A DNA stretch of 34,412 bases from an uncultured Victivallales bacterium (GTDB taxonomy: Bacteria > Verrucomicrobiota > Lentisphaeria > Oligosphaerales > JAFGRS01), in contig CAILUI010000329.1 in NCBI GenBank assembly GCA_903837355.1, forward strand, positions 1 to 34,412, read 5' to 3'. Shown one piece after another: positions 1 through 8,433 of the stretch. The position numbers and the translations under genes are program-made. A model generated the notes under the pieces. The model made no database searches and had not been told where the DNA came from. It saw only the letters and a program-made list of their open reading frames with translations. Within the stretch, counting starts at the first letter, position 1. Each line of letters starts with the position of its first letter.

Positions 1-226
1 CGCCGCCCCTGTGCTCGCCCTCCAGTGCCTGGGTCGGTGCCGATGATTGGAGGGCAAGGGCAGGGCCGGCGACCGCCGGGCCGAACCGCAGCCGCAGCCC
101 TGCCCGACAGCAGGGCTGGCCTGCAGGACGCCCGAACCGGCTAGCGCGCCGGGGCGGCTGGCGCCACCGCTGTGCTCGCCCTCCAGTGCCGGGGTCGGTG
201 CCGATGTCCGGACTGGCGTTCCGGTC
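1..226. repeat. Gene-free window edge with a 37-bp direct repeat
   Basis: No gene is supported here; the region lies 3' of the VIT-type transporter. Positions 9-45 and 170-206 are copies of the same 37-bp sequence, with one mismatch (T at 30, G at 191), 161 bp apart. Each copy contains the core CTCGCCCTCCAG, which is close to the CTTCGCCCTCCAG core of the 50-bp array at 14633-14981, so the two regions may carry distant members of one repeat family. The repeat may continue to the left of the window. A long plus-strand open frame covering this area is a shadow of the transporter gene. Confidence 0.7.
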
Positions 227-919
227 TCAGACGGCCGCCCCGAACAGCCGTCCGACGGCCGCGGTGCCGCCCATGGCCACGGCGCCCCAGAAGGCGACGC
301 GCAAGGCGCCGCGCAGCCAGGCCGCGCCGCCCAGGCGCCCGGCCACGCCCCCCAACACCAGCAGCAGGATCAGGGTAACGGCGACGACGCCGCCACTCAG
401 CATCCCCGTCGGCAGGAGGGCGGCGAGGAGGGTCGGCGGGGCGGCACCGGCGACAAAAGAGGCCGCGGAGGCCAGCCCGGCCTGAATCGGGCGGGCCCGA
501 GTCAGGTCCTGGATGCCGAGTTCGTCGCGAGCGTGTGCCCCCAGGGCGTCGTGGGCCATCAGTTGCGCGGCGACCTCGGCGGCCAGCTCAGGGCTCAGAC
601 CGCGGGTGCGGTAGATGCCCGCCAGCTCGGCGCGTTCAGCGTCGGGGGCGGCGGCGAGCTCGCCGCGTTCACGGGCGAGGTCGGCATGCTCGGTATCCGC
701 CTGCGAACTGACCGAGACATACTCGCCGGCGGCCATCGAGAGTGCTCCGGCGGTGAGCCCGGCGACGGCGGCCAGCAGAACGGCGGCGCGGTTGGGCTCA
801 GCCGCCGCCACGCCAACCACCAGGCTACTGGTGGAGATCAAGCCGTCGTTGGCGCCCAGTACGGCGGCGCGCAGCCAGCCAATCCGGTCGCCACGGTGTC
901 CTTCACGGTGTGGAAGCAT
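227..919 (-). CDS. VIT1/CCC1 family transporter (Fe2+/Mn2+ type)
   Basis: A 230-aa membrane protein of the VIT1/CCC1 family, whose characterised members move Fe2+ or Mn2+ across membranes. Near the N-terminus (about residues 19-37) is the family hallmark GANDGLISTSSLVVGVAAA, followed by a helix ending in MAAGEYVSVSSQAD and a charged cytoplasmic segment (about 73-130) with the acidic residues expected of the metal-binding domain. Two or more hydrophobic helices follow (about 150-230). Length matches bacterial family members. The start at 919 is preceded by GGAG five bases upstream and lies 17 bp inside the end of the small membrane-protein gene, so the two are probably translationally coupled. 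It is the last gene of the five-gene run beginning at 8223. The family is secure; the metal is not shown by sequence. Confidence 0.9.
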   Translation of the reverse strand: MLPHREGHRGDRIGWLRAAVLGANDGLISTSSLVVGVAAAEPNRAAVLLAAVAGLTAGALSMAAGEYVSVSSQADTEHADLARERGELAAAPDAERAELAGIYRTRGLSPELAAEVAAQLMAHDALGAHARDELGIQDLTRARPIQAGLASAASFVAGAAPPTLLAALLPTGMLSGGVVAVTLILLLVLGGVAGRLGGAAWLRGALRVAFWGAVAMGGTAAVGRLFGAAV

Positions 920-1148
920 CGGCGCTCCAGTTCCACCAGCCCTTGGCGTTCAGGACAACGAAGATCGTGCAGGCAACCACGGTCGCCACGCTGTGGGCCA
1001 GGAGCCCAAACGCGATCCAGGTGAGGTTGGCCACGACGCCCAACGCAAAGCCCGCCTTGCGCTTCTGGCCCAACCGGTAGATCGCTGTCGCATTCAAGAC
1101 TAGAGCAATCCAATCAATACAGTAGTATTTAGTCAGTGTTTCCCACAT
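903..1148 (-). CDS. Small three-helix membrane protein, PnuC/SemiSWEET-like
   Basis: An 81-aa protein starting MWETLTKYY, with three likely membrane helices at about residues 11-27, 32-52 and 54-72 and a C-terminus rich in tryptophan (KGWWNW). The pattern (helix with an internal Asn, Gly-rich second helix ending in TWIAFGLLAHS, third helix ending VLNAKGWWNW) resembles short proteins annotated as nicotinamide mononucleotide transporter-like (PnuC) and, in size and topology, SemiSWEET half-transporters. Three helices would need oligomerisation to form a channel. I chose the ATG at 1148 because the longer upstream extension is proline/arginine-rich and runs antisense-like through the kinase gene. 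It begins 26 bp after the kinase stop and overlaps the next gene by 17 bp. No strong ribosome-binding site is visible. The substrate is unknown. Confidence 0.65.
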   Translation of the reverse strand: MWETLTKYYCIDWIALVLNATAIYRLGQKRKAGFALGVVANLTWIAFGLLAHSVATVVACTIFVVLNAKGWWNWSADASTP

Positions 1149-1174
1149 AGTTGCCGGTTTCGGCGGCCTTCCAT

Positions 1175-4100
1175 TCAGCCGTGTTGGTGGCCATCCAGGG
1201 CGGCGCGGACGGCGAGCGCCAGGGTGTCGCGTGAGAAGGGTTTCGGCAGGAAGCGAACGCCGGGGTCCAGGACGCCCAGGTGCGCGAAGGCGTCCGCCGT
1301 GTAGCCGGACATGTACAGGCACGGCACACCGGGCCGGGCCGCGGCGAGGTGTGTAGCGAGGTCTTTGCCGTTCATCCCGGGCATGATGACGTCGGTGAAC
1401 AGGAGGTGGATGGTTCCGGGGTATTGCGCGGCCAGGGCGAGGGCGGCAGCCGGGGCTTCGGCGGGCAGGACGGTGTACCCGAGGCCCTGGAGGAACAAGC
1501 GAGTGGTCACGAGCAGCGAGGTTTCATCCTCGACCAGCAGGATGGTCTCGTTGCCGCGCGGCCGCACGACGGGTGGTGGTGGGGCATCCTTGATGACGCT
1601 TTGGCCGTGGACGCGTGGCAGATGGATGCGGAACGTGGTGCCTTGCCCCGGGGCGCTGGTGACCTGGATGGAGCCGGCGTTTTGCATGACGATACCGTAG
1701 ACCGTGGCCAGTCCCAGTCCGGTTCCTTTGCCCACGCCCTTGGTGGTGAAGAACGGCTCGAAGACATGGTCGAGCACCGCGGGTGTCATGCCGCAGCCGG
1801 TATCGCTGACGGTGAGGCACACGTAGTCGCCCGGGGCGCTGCCCACGTAGCGGCTGCAGTAAGTCTGATCGAGGGTGACGTTCGCGGTTCTGACCGTGAG
1901 TTTACCGGTACCGCTGATGGCGTCGCGGGCGTTGACGCAGAGGTTGGCCAGGATCTGGTCGACCTGGCTGGGGTCCATCATGATCGGCCACAGAGCGGTG
2001 CCGGGGGCCCAGGCGAGATCGATGTTCTCGCCGATCAGGCGGCGCAGCAGGTTGAGCATGCTGGTCACGGCATCGTTCAGATCGAGGAGCTTGGGAGCGA
2101 TCACCTGCTTGCGGGCAAAGGCCAGCAGTTGCCGGGTGAGGTTGGCGGAGCGTTGCCCCTCGGTGGTGATCTCGTCCAGGTACTCGCGGATCGGGTGGTC
2201 GGGGGCGAGCCCATCGCGGCAGAGCTCGACGTAGTTCATGATGCCCATCAACAGGTTGTTGAAGTCGTGAGCTACCCCGCCCGCGAGCCGCCCCACGGAA
2301 TCCATCTTCTGGGCCTGTTGCAGTTGCTGTGTCACGAGCAGGTGTTCGGTGACGTCACGGTTGACGGCTACGTAGTTGGCGATTTGGCCCGTGGCATCGC
2401 GCACCGGTGAGACGGTCGCATCCGCGGTGTACGGAGTGCCGTCCTTACGGAGGCTGGCGAAGCGGCCTTTCCAGACCTGACCGGCGCTGATGGTATCCCA
2501 GAGCTCGCGGAAGAGGTCCGCGTTCTCCGGGTCGCCCATGAGGAAGCGCGGATTCTGGCCCAGGGCTTCCTCGCGCCGGTAGCCGGTCACCGTCTCGAAG
2601 GCCGGGTTGACGTACTGGATGGTGCCGGTTGGATCGGTGATGAGGATCACCTCGGCGGCTTGCTCGATCCCCGCGGCGAGTCGGGCGCGCTCGGCCGCCA
2701 AGCGCTTCTCATCGTCCAGCACGCTGAGCAGGGCCCGGCGCGAGAGTTCGGCTTCCGCCAGGAGCTTCTCGTGTTCCGCCTCGAGGCGACGGCGCGCCGT
2801 GATATCCGCGACGATGCAGGCGAACTGCCGTGGGGCGGGGCTGAAGGCGGCCACCGTGAAGTCTTTGTCCAACCCTTGCGAGTGCCGTTCGAAGGTGACC
2901 GGTTCGCCGCTCAGCGCCACCTTGCCGTAGGTTTCGATCCAGAAGGGCTCGAGGCCCGGGAGGATCTCGCGGGCAGCCTTGCCGATGATCTCCTGCGCCC
3001 GCAGTCCGGTCATGCGCTCGAAGGCGGGGTTGACGGAAAGGAAGCGGTAGTCCACCGGTTTGCCCTGAGCGTCGCAGATGATCTCATGTAAGGCAAATCC
3101 GTCGAGCATCTTCTGGAACAGGTTCTGGTAGTTCTGCTCGGTCTGACGGCGGACGGTGATGTCGGTATCGGCGCCGCGGTAGCCCAGCAAGGTGCCGTCC
3201 ACGCCGAGCATGGGAATGCCATCGGTCGACAGCCAGAGTTGTCGGCCGTCGCGGGTCACGGCGGCATTCCCCAGGCCGACGAAGGGAGCTCTGCGCTCGA
3301 AGGCTGCAAAGGCCGCCGCCTTGTACTCGGCGCGGCCCGCCAGCGGGTGCAGATCGTAGAAATGCAACTTGCCGACCAGGTCCTCGGGGTGGTAGCCGAG
3401 CACCGGTTCGACGGTGCTGCTTGCGTGGGTATAGAGCCCCGCCGCGTCGACTTCCCAGGTGAAAGTCCGGGTCTGCGCGGCGAGCTGGTCGTAGCGTTCC
3501 TGGCTCTTGCGCAGCGCCTCTGCCGCCTGCTTCTGCTCGATCATGTGCCAGGTTACATCCGCGAGGTAACTGATGGTCTCGACGTCGTCGGTGGTATAGT
3601 CGGCCGGTTTGTTGCCGACCCCGAGAATGGCAACGACGCGGTTGCCGCGCCGGACCGGCGTGGTCAGTTCGCGCACGACCGCTGGGTGGCCAGGGGGCAT
3701 CCCTCTGCGATTGGGCAGCGTCGCGTAGTCATTGTGCACGACAGGTTTGCGCTCCCGTACACAGTCCACCCAGACCCCTGCCTGATCGAGGTCATAGTGG
3801 CGGCCCTTGGCCTGCGTCTGGCAGGCTCCCGCGAGGGTGCTGGTGGACCACTGCTGGAGGGTCAGCGTCCGCTCGTCGTCGTCCACGAAATGGTAGAAGC
3901 CAATGGGGCTGCCGAGCAGGGCGCAGATCTCGTCCAGGGTCCGGGTCATCAGTTCGTCGAGCGTGTGGGCGGGCGCGTACTCCAGCAGTTCCAGGCGTAG
4001 TTCGGCGAGCCGTTGTGCGTGGTGTTCGCGGGTGACGTCGCGGAAGACGCGGACGGCGCCGAGGACGCTGCCGTTGGGGCCGCGGATCTGGGCATTGGTG

Positions 4101-6061
4101 CCCGAGACCTGGCGCTCGACGTTGTTCACCGCGACCAGGACCGCGGTCTCGGCCGGGTTCACGGCAGCGCCCTCACCGGCGGTGCGCTGTCCGTCCGGAC
4201 GGCTGCGGAAGACGGCGGCCACGGGGTGGCCGCGCGCCGCGGCGGCGGTCCAGCCGGTCAGTTGTTCGGCGGCGGGGTTAAGGTTGACGACGCGCCCTTC
4301 GGCGTCGCTCTCGATCACGCCATCGCGCATGGAGTGGAGGGTGGCGGTCAGGCGTTCTTCCTGAGCACTGAGTTCGGCGGTGCGTTGCTCCACCAGATGC
4401 TCCAGTTCCTCGCGTCGGCGCAGGGGGACGCCGACCAGGAGGGTCAGCGCGACCGTGAGTGCCAGGCCGCGCAGCGCGGCGACCGGGGCCGCACTGCTGG
4501 ACTGTGTGTCCAGGAAGGCCCGCTGCGGATAGGCCTGCAGCAGCAAGATCCGGCCGAAGGCCGCGACCGGCCGCGCCGGGACCTGGGCCGGGTTGTGGTT
4601 CTCGGTGCAGGACGAGGCCAGGAACTCGTCTTCCTGGCCGGGACGCAGCAACGAGACCACGAGGTGAACGGCGGCCTTGTCCTGCACCGACTCCACGGTG
4701 TTCCCCAGTTGCAGCACGGCGACGGCGAAACCGCGTAAGCGCCGGGGCTCGCCGGGGTAGTAGACCGGGTGGAAGATCGCCAGGCCGGGCTGCTGCTGGG
4801 AGTCCTGCACCAGGGCGATGGGCTCGGTGGCCGTCGGGAGGCCGCTGCGTTCCGCCTCCTCCAGGGCCGCCCGGCGGACGGGCTCCGAGCCGACGTCGAA
4901 GCCGAGGGCGACCGCGTTGCCGGACAAGGGGGCCGCATGGCATACCGGGTAGACCGTCTCCCGCGGTTCCGCCGGCACCGGTTTCCCCTGCGCGTCGCGT
5001 TCCCAGATTTCGAAGTCGGGCTGTCCCGCCGCGCGGCAGGTCTGCTCGAACTGCGCCCGCTCGGCGGCAGTGATGGCGGGCAGCCACTCCCAGGCGCGCA
5101 CGGCCGGGTTTCGGGTCAGCGGCTGGGTGAAGTGCGCGAACTCCGCACCGCTGAGTTCACCGCGGGATTCCAGGAACCGTGCCAGGCTGGCCAGATGGAC
5201 GCCATCGACATCCTGCAGGACGTCGGCGATGCGCCGCGTTTCGCTGTCTGCCAGACGGGTGAACGAGGCGATGTTATTGCGCAGTTGGCGTTCGCGGGCC
5301 CGCCAGGCGACAAAGAAGGTCAGGCTCAGGCCGAGGGTGATGGCCAGGGCGGGTTCGAGTCGCCAGAGCCAGCGTGGGGCGCCGGTGCCCAGGCGCTGGC
5401 GGCGGCGCAGCAGGACCGCGCCGACCAGCACCAGAGTCACCCCGGTCAGGGTGATCAGGACGGGCCGCAGAGCGGCGTAGGCCAGGTTCCGTTGCCAGGT
5501 CCGCGCCTCAATATCCAGACCGAGGATGGCGCGCAGGGTGCGGCTGTGCGGGTCCAGCAGGGGCACGGAGCCGGACACCCAGGTGCCCCAACGGTCGTGG
5601 AGCGGTCCTTCGACAACGGATTTGCCGCTGCGCAGGGCGGCGGTCTGTACCGGGTCGGCCTCGTCGTAGACCTGCCCGGGCGGGGAGTAGTCGGGCGAGC
5701 CGGGGGCCTCGCTATCCGCGTAGAAGAACGTCGTTCCGTCGTCCCGGACGCCCATCAGATGGGCGAAACGGCAGGGGGCGTAGATCTGCTTGATGGCGGC
5801 AAGCTGCTGCTTCAGGCGCTGGTAGTGCGGCCGCGCCAGGTCGCTCTCATCGCCCTGCAGGGCCGGGAGGCAACCCAGCGACAGCCCAGACGCCAGCCGC
5901 TGCACCTGCACGGTGAAATCGGCGCGCAACTCGCGATCGGCTCGTCCCACCGTCCAGATGGTGTAGTGGGTGCCGCTGGCCAGGATGATGATCAGCAGCA
6001 GGCCCGCCCAGCGGGCAATCCGCGGGGCGGGCGCTGGGTCAGGTTTGCGGGGAGTATTCAT
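1175..6061 (-). CDS. Membrane-bound hybrid sensor histidine kinase (Cache-like/CHASE/PAS/GAF/HisKA/HATPase/REC)
   Basis: A 1628-aa hybrid kinase. Order of parts (approximate residues): membrane helix 18-36; periplasmic sensor region 37-199, Cache-like; helix 200-221; helix 236-253; CHASE-type periplasmic domain 255-470; helix 525-545; PAS 574-690; GAF 690-842; three more PAS domains 855-970, 978-1090 and 1127-1240; HisKA 1248-1312 with phosphoacceptor His1265 in GGVAHDFNNLL; HATPase 1348-1480 (N box NLCVNARDAI, G boxes DTGCGM and GKGTGLGLATVYG); C-terminal receiver 1504-1625 with phosphoacceptor Asp1557 and the switch Lys in LPKPF. All catalytic signatures are present. I chose the ATG at 6061; a TTG 45 bases upstream is open, but overlaps the preceding gene and lacks a better ribosome site. 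It follows the REC-PAS gene by 28 bp. Ligands are unknown; two extracytoplasmic domains suggest two signals. Confidence 0.93.
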   Translation of the reverse strand: MNTPRKPDPAPAPRIARWAGLLLIIILASGTHYTIWTVGRADRELRADFTVQVQRLASGLSLGCLPALQGDESDLARPHYQRLKQQLAAIKQIYAPCRFAHLMGVRDDGTTFFYADSEAPGSPDYSPPGQVYDEADPVQTAALRSGKSVVEGPLHDRWGTWVSGSVPLLDPHSRTLRAILGLDIEARTWQRNLAYAALRPVLITLTGVTLVLVGAVLLRRRQRLGTGAPRWLWRLEPALAITLGLSLTFFVAWRARERQLRNNIASFTRLADSETRRIADVLQDVDGVHLASLARFLESRGELSGAEFAHFTQPLTRNPAVRAWEWLPAITAAERAQFEQTCRAAGQPDFEIWERDAQGKPVPAEPRETVYPVCHAAPLSGNAVALGFDVGSEPVRRAALEEAERSGLPTATEPIALVQDSQQQPGLAIFHPVYYPGEPRRLRGFAVAVLQLGNTVESVQDKAAVHLVVSLLRPGQEDEFLASSCTENHNPAQVPARPVAAFGRILLLQAYPQRAFLDTQSSSAAPVAALRGLALTVALTLLVGVPLRRREELEHLVEQRTAELSAQEERLTATLHSMRDGVIESDAEGRVVNLNPAAEQLTGWTAAAARGHPVAAVFRSRPDGQRTAGEGAAVNPAETAVLVAVNNVERQVSGTNAQIRGPNGSVLGAVRVFRDVTREHHAQRLAELRLELLEYAPAHTLDELMTRTLDEICALLGSPIGFYHFVDDDERTLTLQQWSTSTLAGACQTQAKGRHYDLDQAGVWVDCVRERKPVVHNDYATLPNRRGMPPGHPAVVRELTTPVRRGNRVVAILGVGNKPADYTTDDVETISYLADVTWHMIEQKQAAEALRKSQERYDQLAAQTRTFTWEVDAAGLYTHASSTVEPVLGYHPEDLVGKLHFYDLHPLAGRAEYKAAAFAAFERRAPFVGLGNAAVTRDGRQLWLSTDGIPMLGVDGTLLGYRGADTDITVRRQTEQNYQNLFQKMLDGFALHEIICDAQGKPVDYRFLSVNPAFERMTGLRAQEIIGKAAREILPGLEPFWIETYGKVALSGEPVTFERHSQGLDKDFTVAAFSPAPRQFACIVADITARRRLEAEHEKLLAEAELSRRALLSVLDDEKRLAAERARLAAGIEQAAEVILITDPTGTIQYVNPAFETVTGYRREEALGQNPRFLMGDPENADLFRELWDTISAGQVWKGRFASLRKDGTPYTADATVSPVRDATGQIANYVAVNRDVTEHLLVTQQLQQAQKMDSVGRLAGGVAHDFNNLLMGIMNYVELCRDGLAPDHPIREYLDEITTEGQRSANLTRQLLAFARKQVIAPKLLDLNDAVTSMLNLLRRLIGENIDLAWAPGTALWPIMMDPSQVDQILANLCVNARDAISGTGKLTVRTANVTLDQTYCSRYVGSAPGDYVCLTVSDTGCGMTPAVLDHVFEPFFTTKGVGKGTGLGLATVYGIVMQNAGSIQVTSAPGQGTTFRIHLPRVHGQSVIKDAPPPPVVRPRGNETILLVEDETSLLVTTRLFLQGLGYTVLPAEAPAAALALAAQYPGTIHLLFTDVIMPGMNGKDLATHLAAARPGVPCLYMSGYTADAFAHLGVLDPGVRFLPKPFSRDTLALAVRAALDGHQHG

Positions 6062-6089
6062 AGGCGAAACGGTTGGCCGTCGACGTGAC

Positions 6090-7520
6090 TCAAACCCCCT
6101 CCTCAAGCGCGTAGCGCAGCGCTTTCCCCGCCTGGGTGAGCAGGGCGTTGACTTCCTTCTTCAGCTCCAGCACTCGGCCCTCGCGGCCGAGGGTGATCTG
6201 ATACCAGCGCCGGAGTTCCGCCATCTGCTCGCGCAGGGTCGTTTCGGCCTGTCTGGCCGCGGTGATGTCGCGGGCGAAGACGGCGAAGCGGGTGACGCGC
6301 CCCTGCTCGTCGAGCAACGGCTGGACGCAGGAGTCGATGATGCGGCCGCTGCGTTCGTCCTCGAAGCGCAGCGGCTGGCCGCCGCGTGCGACCTCCGCCA
6401 GCCGGGCGCGCCGCGCTGCGGCTACCTGAGGCGGCAGGAAGTCGAACATACACCTGCCGAGCAGATCGGCCTTGCGCAGGCCGAGGCGGTGGGCACCCTC
6501 ATCATTCAAGTCCAGAGTAGTGCCGGCGGTGTCCAGCAGATAGGCGGCATCGCGGGTGGCGTTGATCAGGGCGCGGGCGGTCGTCTCGCTCTCGCGCAAC
6601 GCCTGCTCGGCGAGTCGGCGGGCGGTAATATCCGTGGCGACACCCCAGATCCGGAGCAGTCTGCCGTCCTGCACAGTGCCGACGTCGCTGCTCAGGAAGT
6701 AACGTCTCTCGCCCTGCGGGGTGATCTCCGCGGTCTCCGAGTCCACCGTCCGGTAGCTGGACTCGATGAAGCGTCGGAAGGTGCTGCGGTTAGCCGGCAC
6801 GTCTTTGCCACCGTGGACGGCGATGAGGCGGATGCCCAGGAAGGCCTGGACGGAGGGGATTCCGTACATCGTGGCCATTGCCTGGTTGCACTCGCCCAGG
6901 TAGCCGTTCTCATAGATCGCATCGATCTGCTGCTCGGTCGGCAGCGAGGTGTCGATCGGGTGATCGAACTCGGTGCAGTAGATCGCTTCACGACTGTTGC
7001 TGACGAAGGAGTGGTAGCTCTCCTCGCGCCGTCGCAAGGCCTGTTCCGTGCGCTGGCGTTCGGCCAGCTCCTGCTCCAGTTCGCGGGTACGATCAGCAAC
7101 CCGCTGGGCGAGTTGCTCCTCTGCCAACCGGTGCTGGCAGTTGGCCTGCTTGATCTTGGCCATGGCCCGAATCTGGGCGATCAGTTCAGCCTCGTCGAAG
7201 GGTTTGGACAGGAACCCCTCGGCGCCGGCCTCCAGGGCCTTGATACGGCTCTCACGGTCGGTCCGCAGGGCCGTCAGGAAGAGGACCGGGATCTCGCGCA
7301 GACGCGCGTCTGTCTTGAGTTCGCGGCAGACGGCGAAACCATCCATACCAGGCATGACGATATCGAGCAGGACGACGTCAGGATCAGCACTGCGGGCAGC
7401 GGCCAGCGCCTGCTGGCCGTTCAGGGCGGTCAGGATCTCAACCCCGGGCAAGGCATCGCGGACGACCGCCTGCAGTACGGTCAGGTTGTCCCGGTTGTCA
7501 TCAACTGCCAGAATTTTCAT
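6090..7520 (-). CDS. Response-regulator receiver protein with two PAS domains (REC-PAS-PAS)
   Basis: A 476-aa cytoplasmic protein. Residues 1-120 are a complete receiver (acidic DD at 7-8, phosphoacceptor Asp53 in LLDIVMPGMDG, switch Lys in LSKPF). A coiled-coil linker follows (about 125-165, ending in EELAERQRTEQALRRREE). Then come two PAS domains (about 165-290 and 305-425) and a C-terminal helix with the signature ELRRWYQITLGREGRVLELK, a tail I recall from many PAS-containing signalling proteins. There is no DNA-binding, cyclase or kinase output, so it probably acts as a phosphoryl sink, adaptor or scaffold for the kinase 28 bp downstream. The ATG at 7520 is supported by GGAAGGTGG upstream; the longer open frame reaching 7652 overlaps the lipoprotein gene. 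The role as partner of the kinase is inference from position. Confidence 0.88.
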   Translation of the reverse strand: MKILAVDDNRDNLTVLQAVVRDALPGVEILTALNGQQALAAARSADPDVVLLDIVMPGMDGFAVCRELKTDARLREIPVLFLTALRTDRESRIKALEAGAEGFLSKPFDEAELIAQIRAMAKIKQANCQHRLAEEQLAQRVADRTRELEQELAERQRTEQALRRREESYHSFVSNSREAIYCTEFDHPIDTSLPTEQQIDAIYENGYLGECNQAMATMYGIPSVQAFLGIRLIAVHGGKDVPANRSTFRRFIESSYRTVDSETAEITPQGERRYFLSSDVGTVQDGRLLRIWGVATDITARRLAEQALRESETTARALINATRDAAYLLDTAGTTLDLNDEGAHRLGLRKADLLGRCMFDFLPPQVAAARRARLAEVARGGQPLRFEDERSGRIIDSCVQPLLDEQGRVTRFAVFARDITAARQAETTLREQMAELRRWYQITLGREGRVLELKKEVNALLTQAGKALRYALEEGV

Positions 7521-7566
7521 CCAGAGGCCACCTTCCGCTCCAGGCAGGTCTGGAGTCCGGCCCGCA

Positions 7567-8223
7567 CTACGGGAGACTGAGGCTGGTGGTGTCGACGCCC
7601 TTTGCGCCGAGACGCTTGACGTAGATCGCGTGGCGCTCGCAGAGGGCCCCATCCGAGGCTTGTAGCGTTGCGATCTTGCGGGTGATCTTGGCGGTCTCCG
7701 AGCCGCCCTTCTCGGCGGCGCTCAGTTCGACCAGGCGGCGGTTGAGTTCGGCGACCTCGCTGCGGGACTTGCGGATTGCGTCACGGTAGGCCTTGGCGGC
7801 CGCGGTGACTTTCTCCGGCGTCATGGCGGCGATCTCGGTCTCGATCTGGGCGCTGGGCTTCTCCGCGTCGACCTTGGTCTGCAGCAGGTCGATATAGAGC
7901 TGCTGACGCTCGTCGAGGGCAGCGATCGAGGCGGCCACGGCATCGGCGTCTTTCTTGAGGGTGGCGGCGCCCTGGTTGGCGATTTCGTCGGGCTCCAAAT
8001 CCGCAAGCCGGTCGCGCAAGTCATCGATGGCATCGCGCTTTTCCACGACGGCTTCGGCATAGGCGTCGGCGACGCGGCGCAATTCGCGCGAGGTCATTTT
8101 CTGGGCCTCGGTCCGGATCTCGGCCACGGGCTTCTTCTCGTCGACCTTCGGGCCGCCGCAGCCATAGGCGAGGGCGACAGATGCCAGCAGGAGCACACGG
8201 ATAGCTGTACGCCGGACTGCCAT
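7567..8223 (-). CDS. Lipoprotein made of two tandem 91-residue helical repeats
   Basis: A 218-aa exported protein of no family I recognise. Residues 1-22 form a lipoprotein-type signal (MAVRRTAIRV, hydrophobic core, then Cys22 after LAYG). The rest is charged, alanine-rich and probably helical. Residues 27-117 and 118-208 align without gaps as an internal duplication, about 30 of 91 identical: VD..KP.A.I.TE...MT at the start, A.AY..A in the middle, L..RL..L, and L.ER...Y...L..K at the end. The ATG at 8223 has GAGAGGA upstream at good spacing. It is the first gene of the run leading to the REC-PAS protein, 46 bp away. A cysteine near the end (in LCERHAIY) is the only one besides the lipid anchor. 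A periplasmic coiled-coil partner of the sensor kinase is plausible but unproven. Confidence 0.78.
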   Translation of the reverse strand: MAVRRTAIRVLLLASVALAYGCGGPKVDEKKPVAEIRTEAQKMTSRELRRVADAYAEAVVEKRDAIDDLRDRLADLEPDEIANQGAATLKKDADAVAASIAALDERQQLYIDLLQTKVDAEKPSAQIETEIAAMTPEKVTAAAKAYRDAIRKSRSEVAELNRRLVELSAAEKGGSETAKITRKIATLQASDGALCERHAIYVKRLGAKGVDTTSLSLP

Positions 8224-8313
8224 CGGCTCGTCCTCTCTATCGTTGTGGCGGCGGGCCGGTATCTTACCACCGTACCGGTACCAGCCTGTTCGCGGAACTT
8301 CCGACCCGAGACC

Positions 8314-8341
8314 AATATACGCATCCGCGCCAGGCGCGCAA
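8314..8341 (-). promoter_or_regulatory. Candidate sigma70 promoter of the lipoprotein/signalling operon
   Basis: Read on the minus strand: -35-like TTGCGC (8341-8336), 16-bp spacer, -10-like TATATT (8319-8314; five of six consensus positions). It would start transcripts near 8307, about 84 bases before the lipoprotein ATG at 8223. A perfect 10-bp palindrome GTACCGGTAC lies at 8272-8281 inside that leader. This is pattern matching in a GC-rich background where AT-rich hexamers are rare; there is no experimental support. Confidence 0.4.
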
Positions 8342-8433
8342 GAACCGCGCTGCGCGGACCCTCGCGGTTTCGCCATGGAGGTAGGGGTGGGTTTCACAGG
8401 CGTCCCACAGGACGCCAAGGCTGTTAGGTACTC

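Noticed and set aside
7538..7555. Hairpin CTCCAG-GCAGGT-CTGGAG between lipoprotein and REC-PAS genes as terminator
   Set aside because: Only a six-base stem, with no T run on the minus strand, and it lies just upstream of the Shine-Dalgarno of the next cistron; termination there would cut the operon, so I do not call it.
7521..7652. Longer start of the REC-PAS protein (44 extra codons)
   Set aside because: It overlaps the lipoprotein end, is serine/alanine/arginine-rich without receiver homology, while ATG 7520 begins exactly at the receiver fold with a ribosome site.
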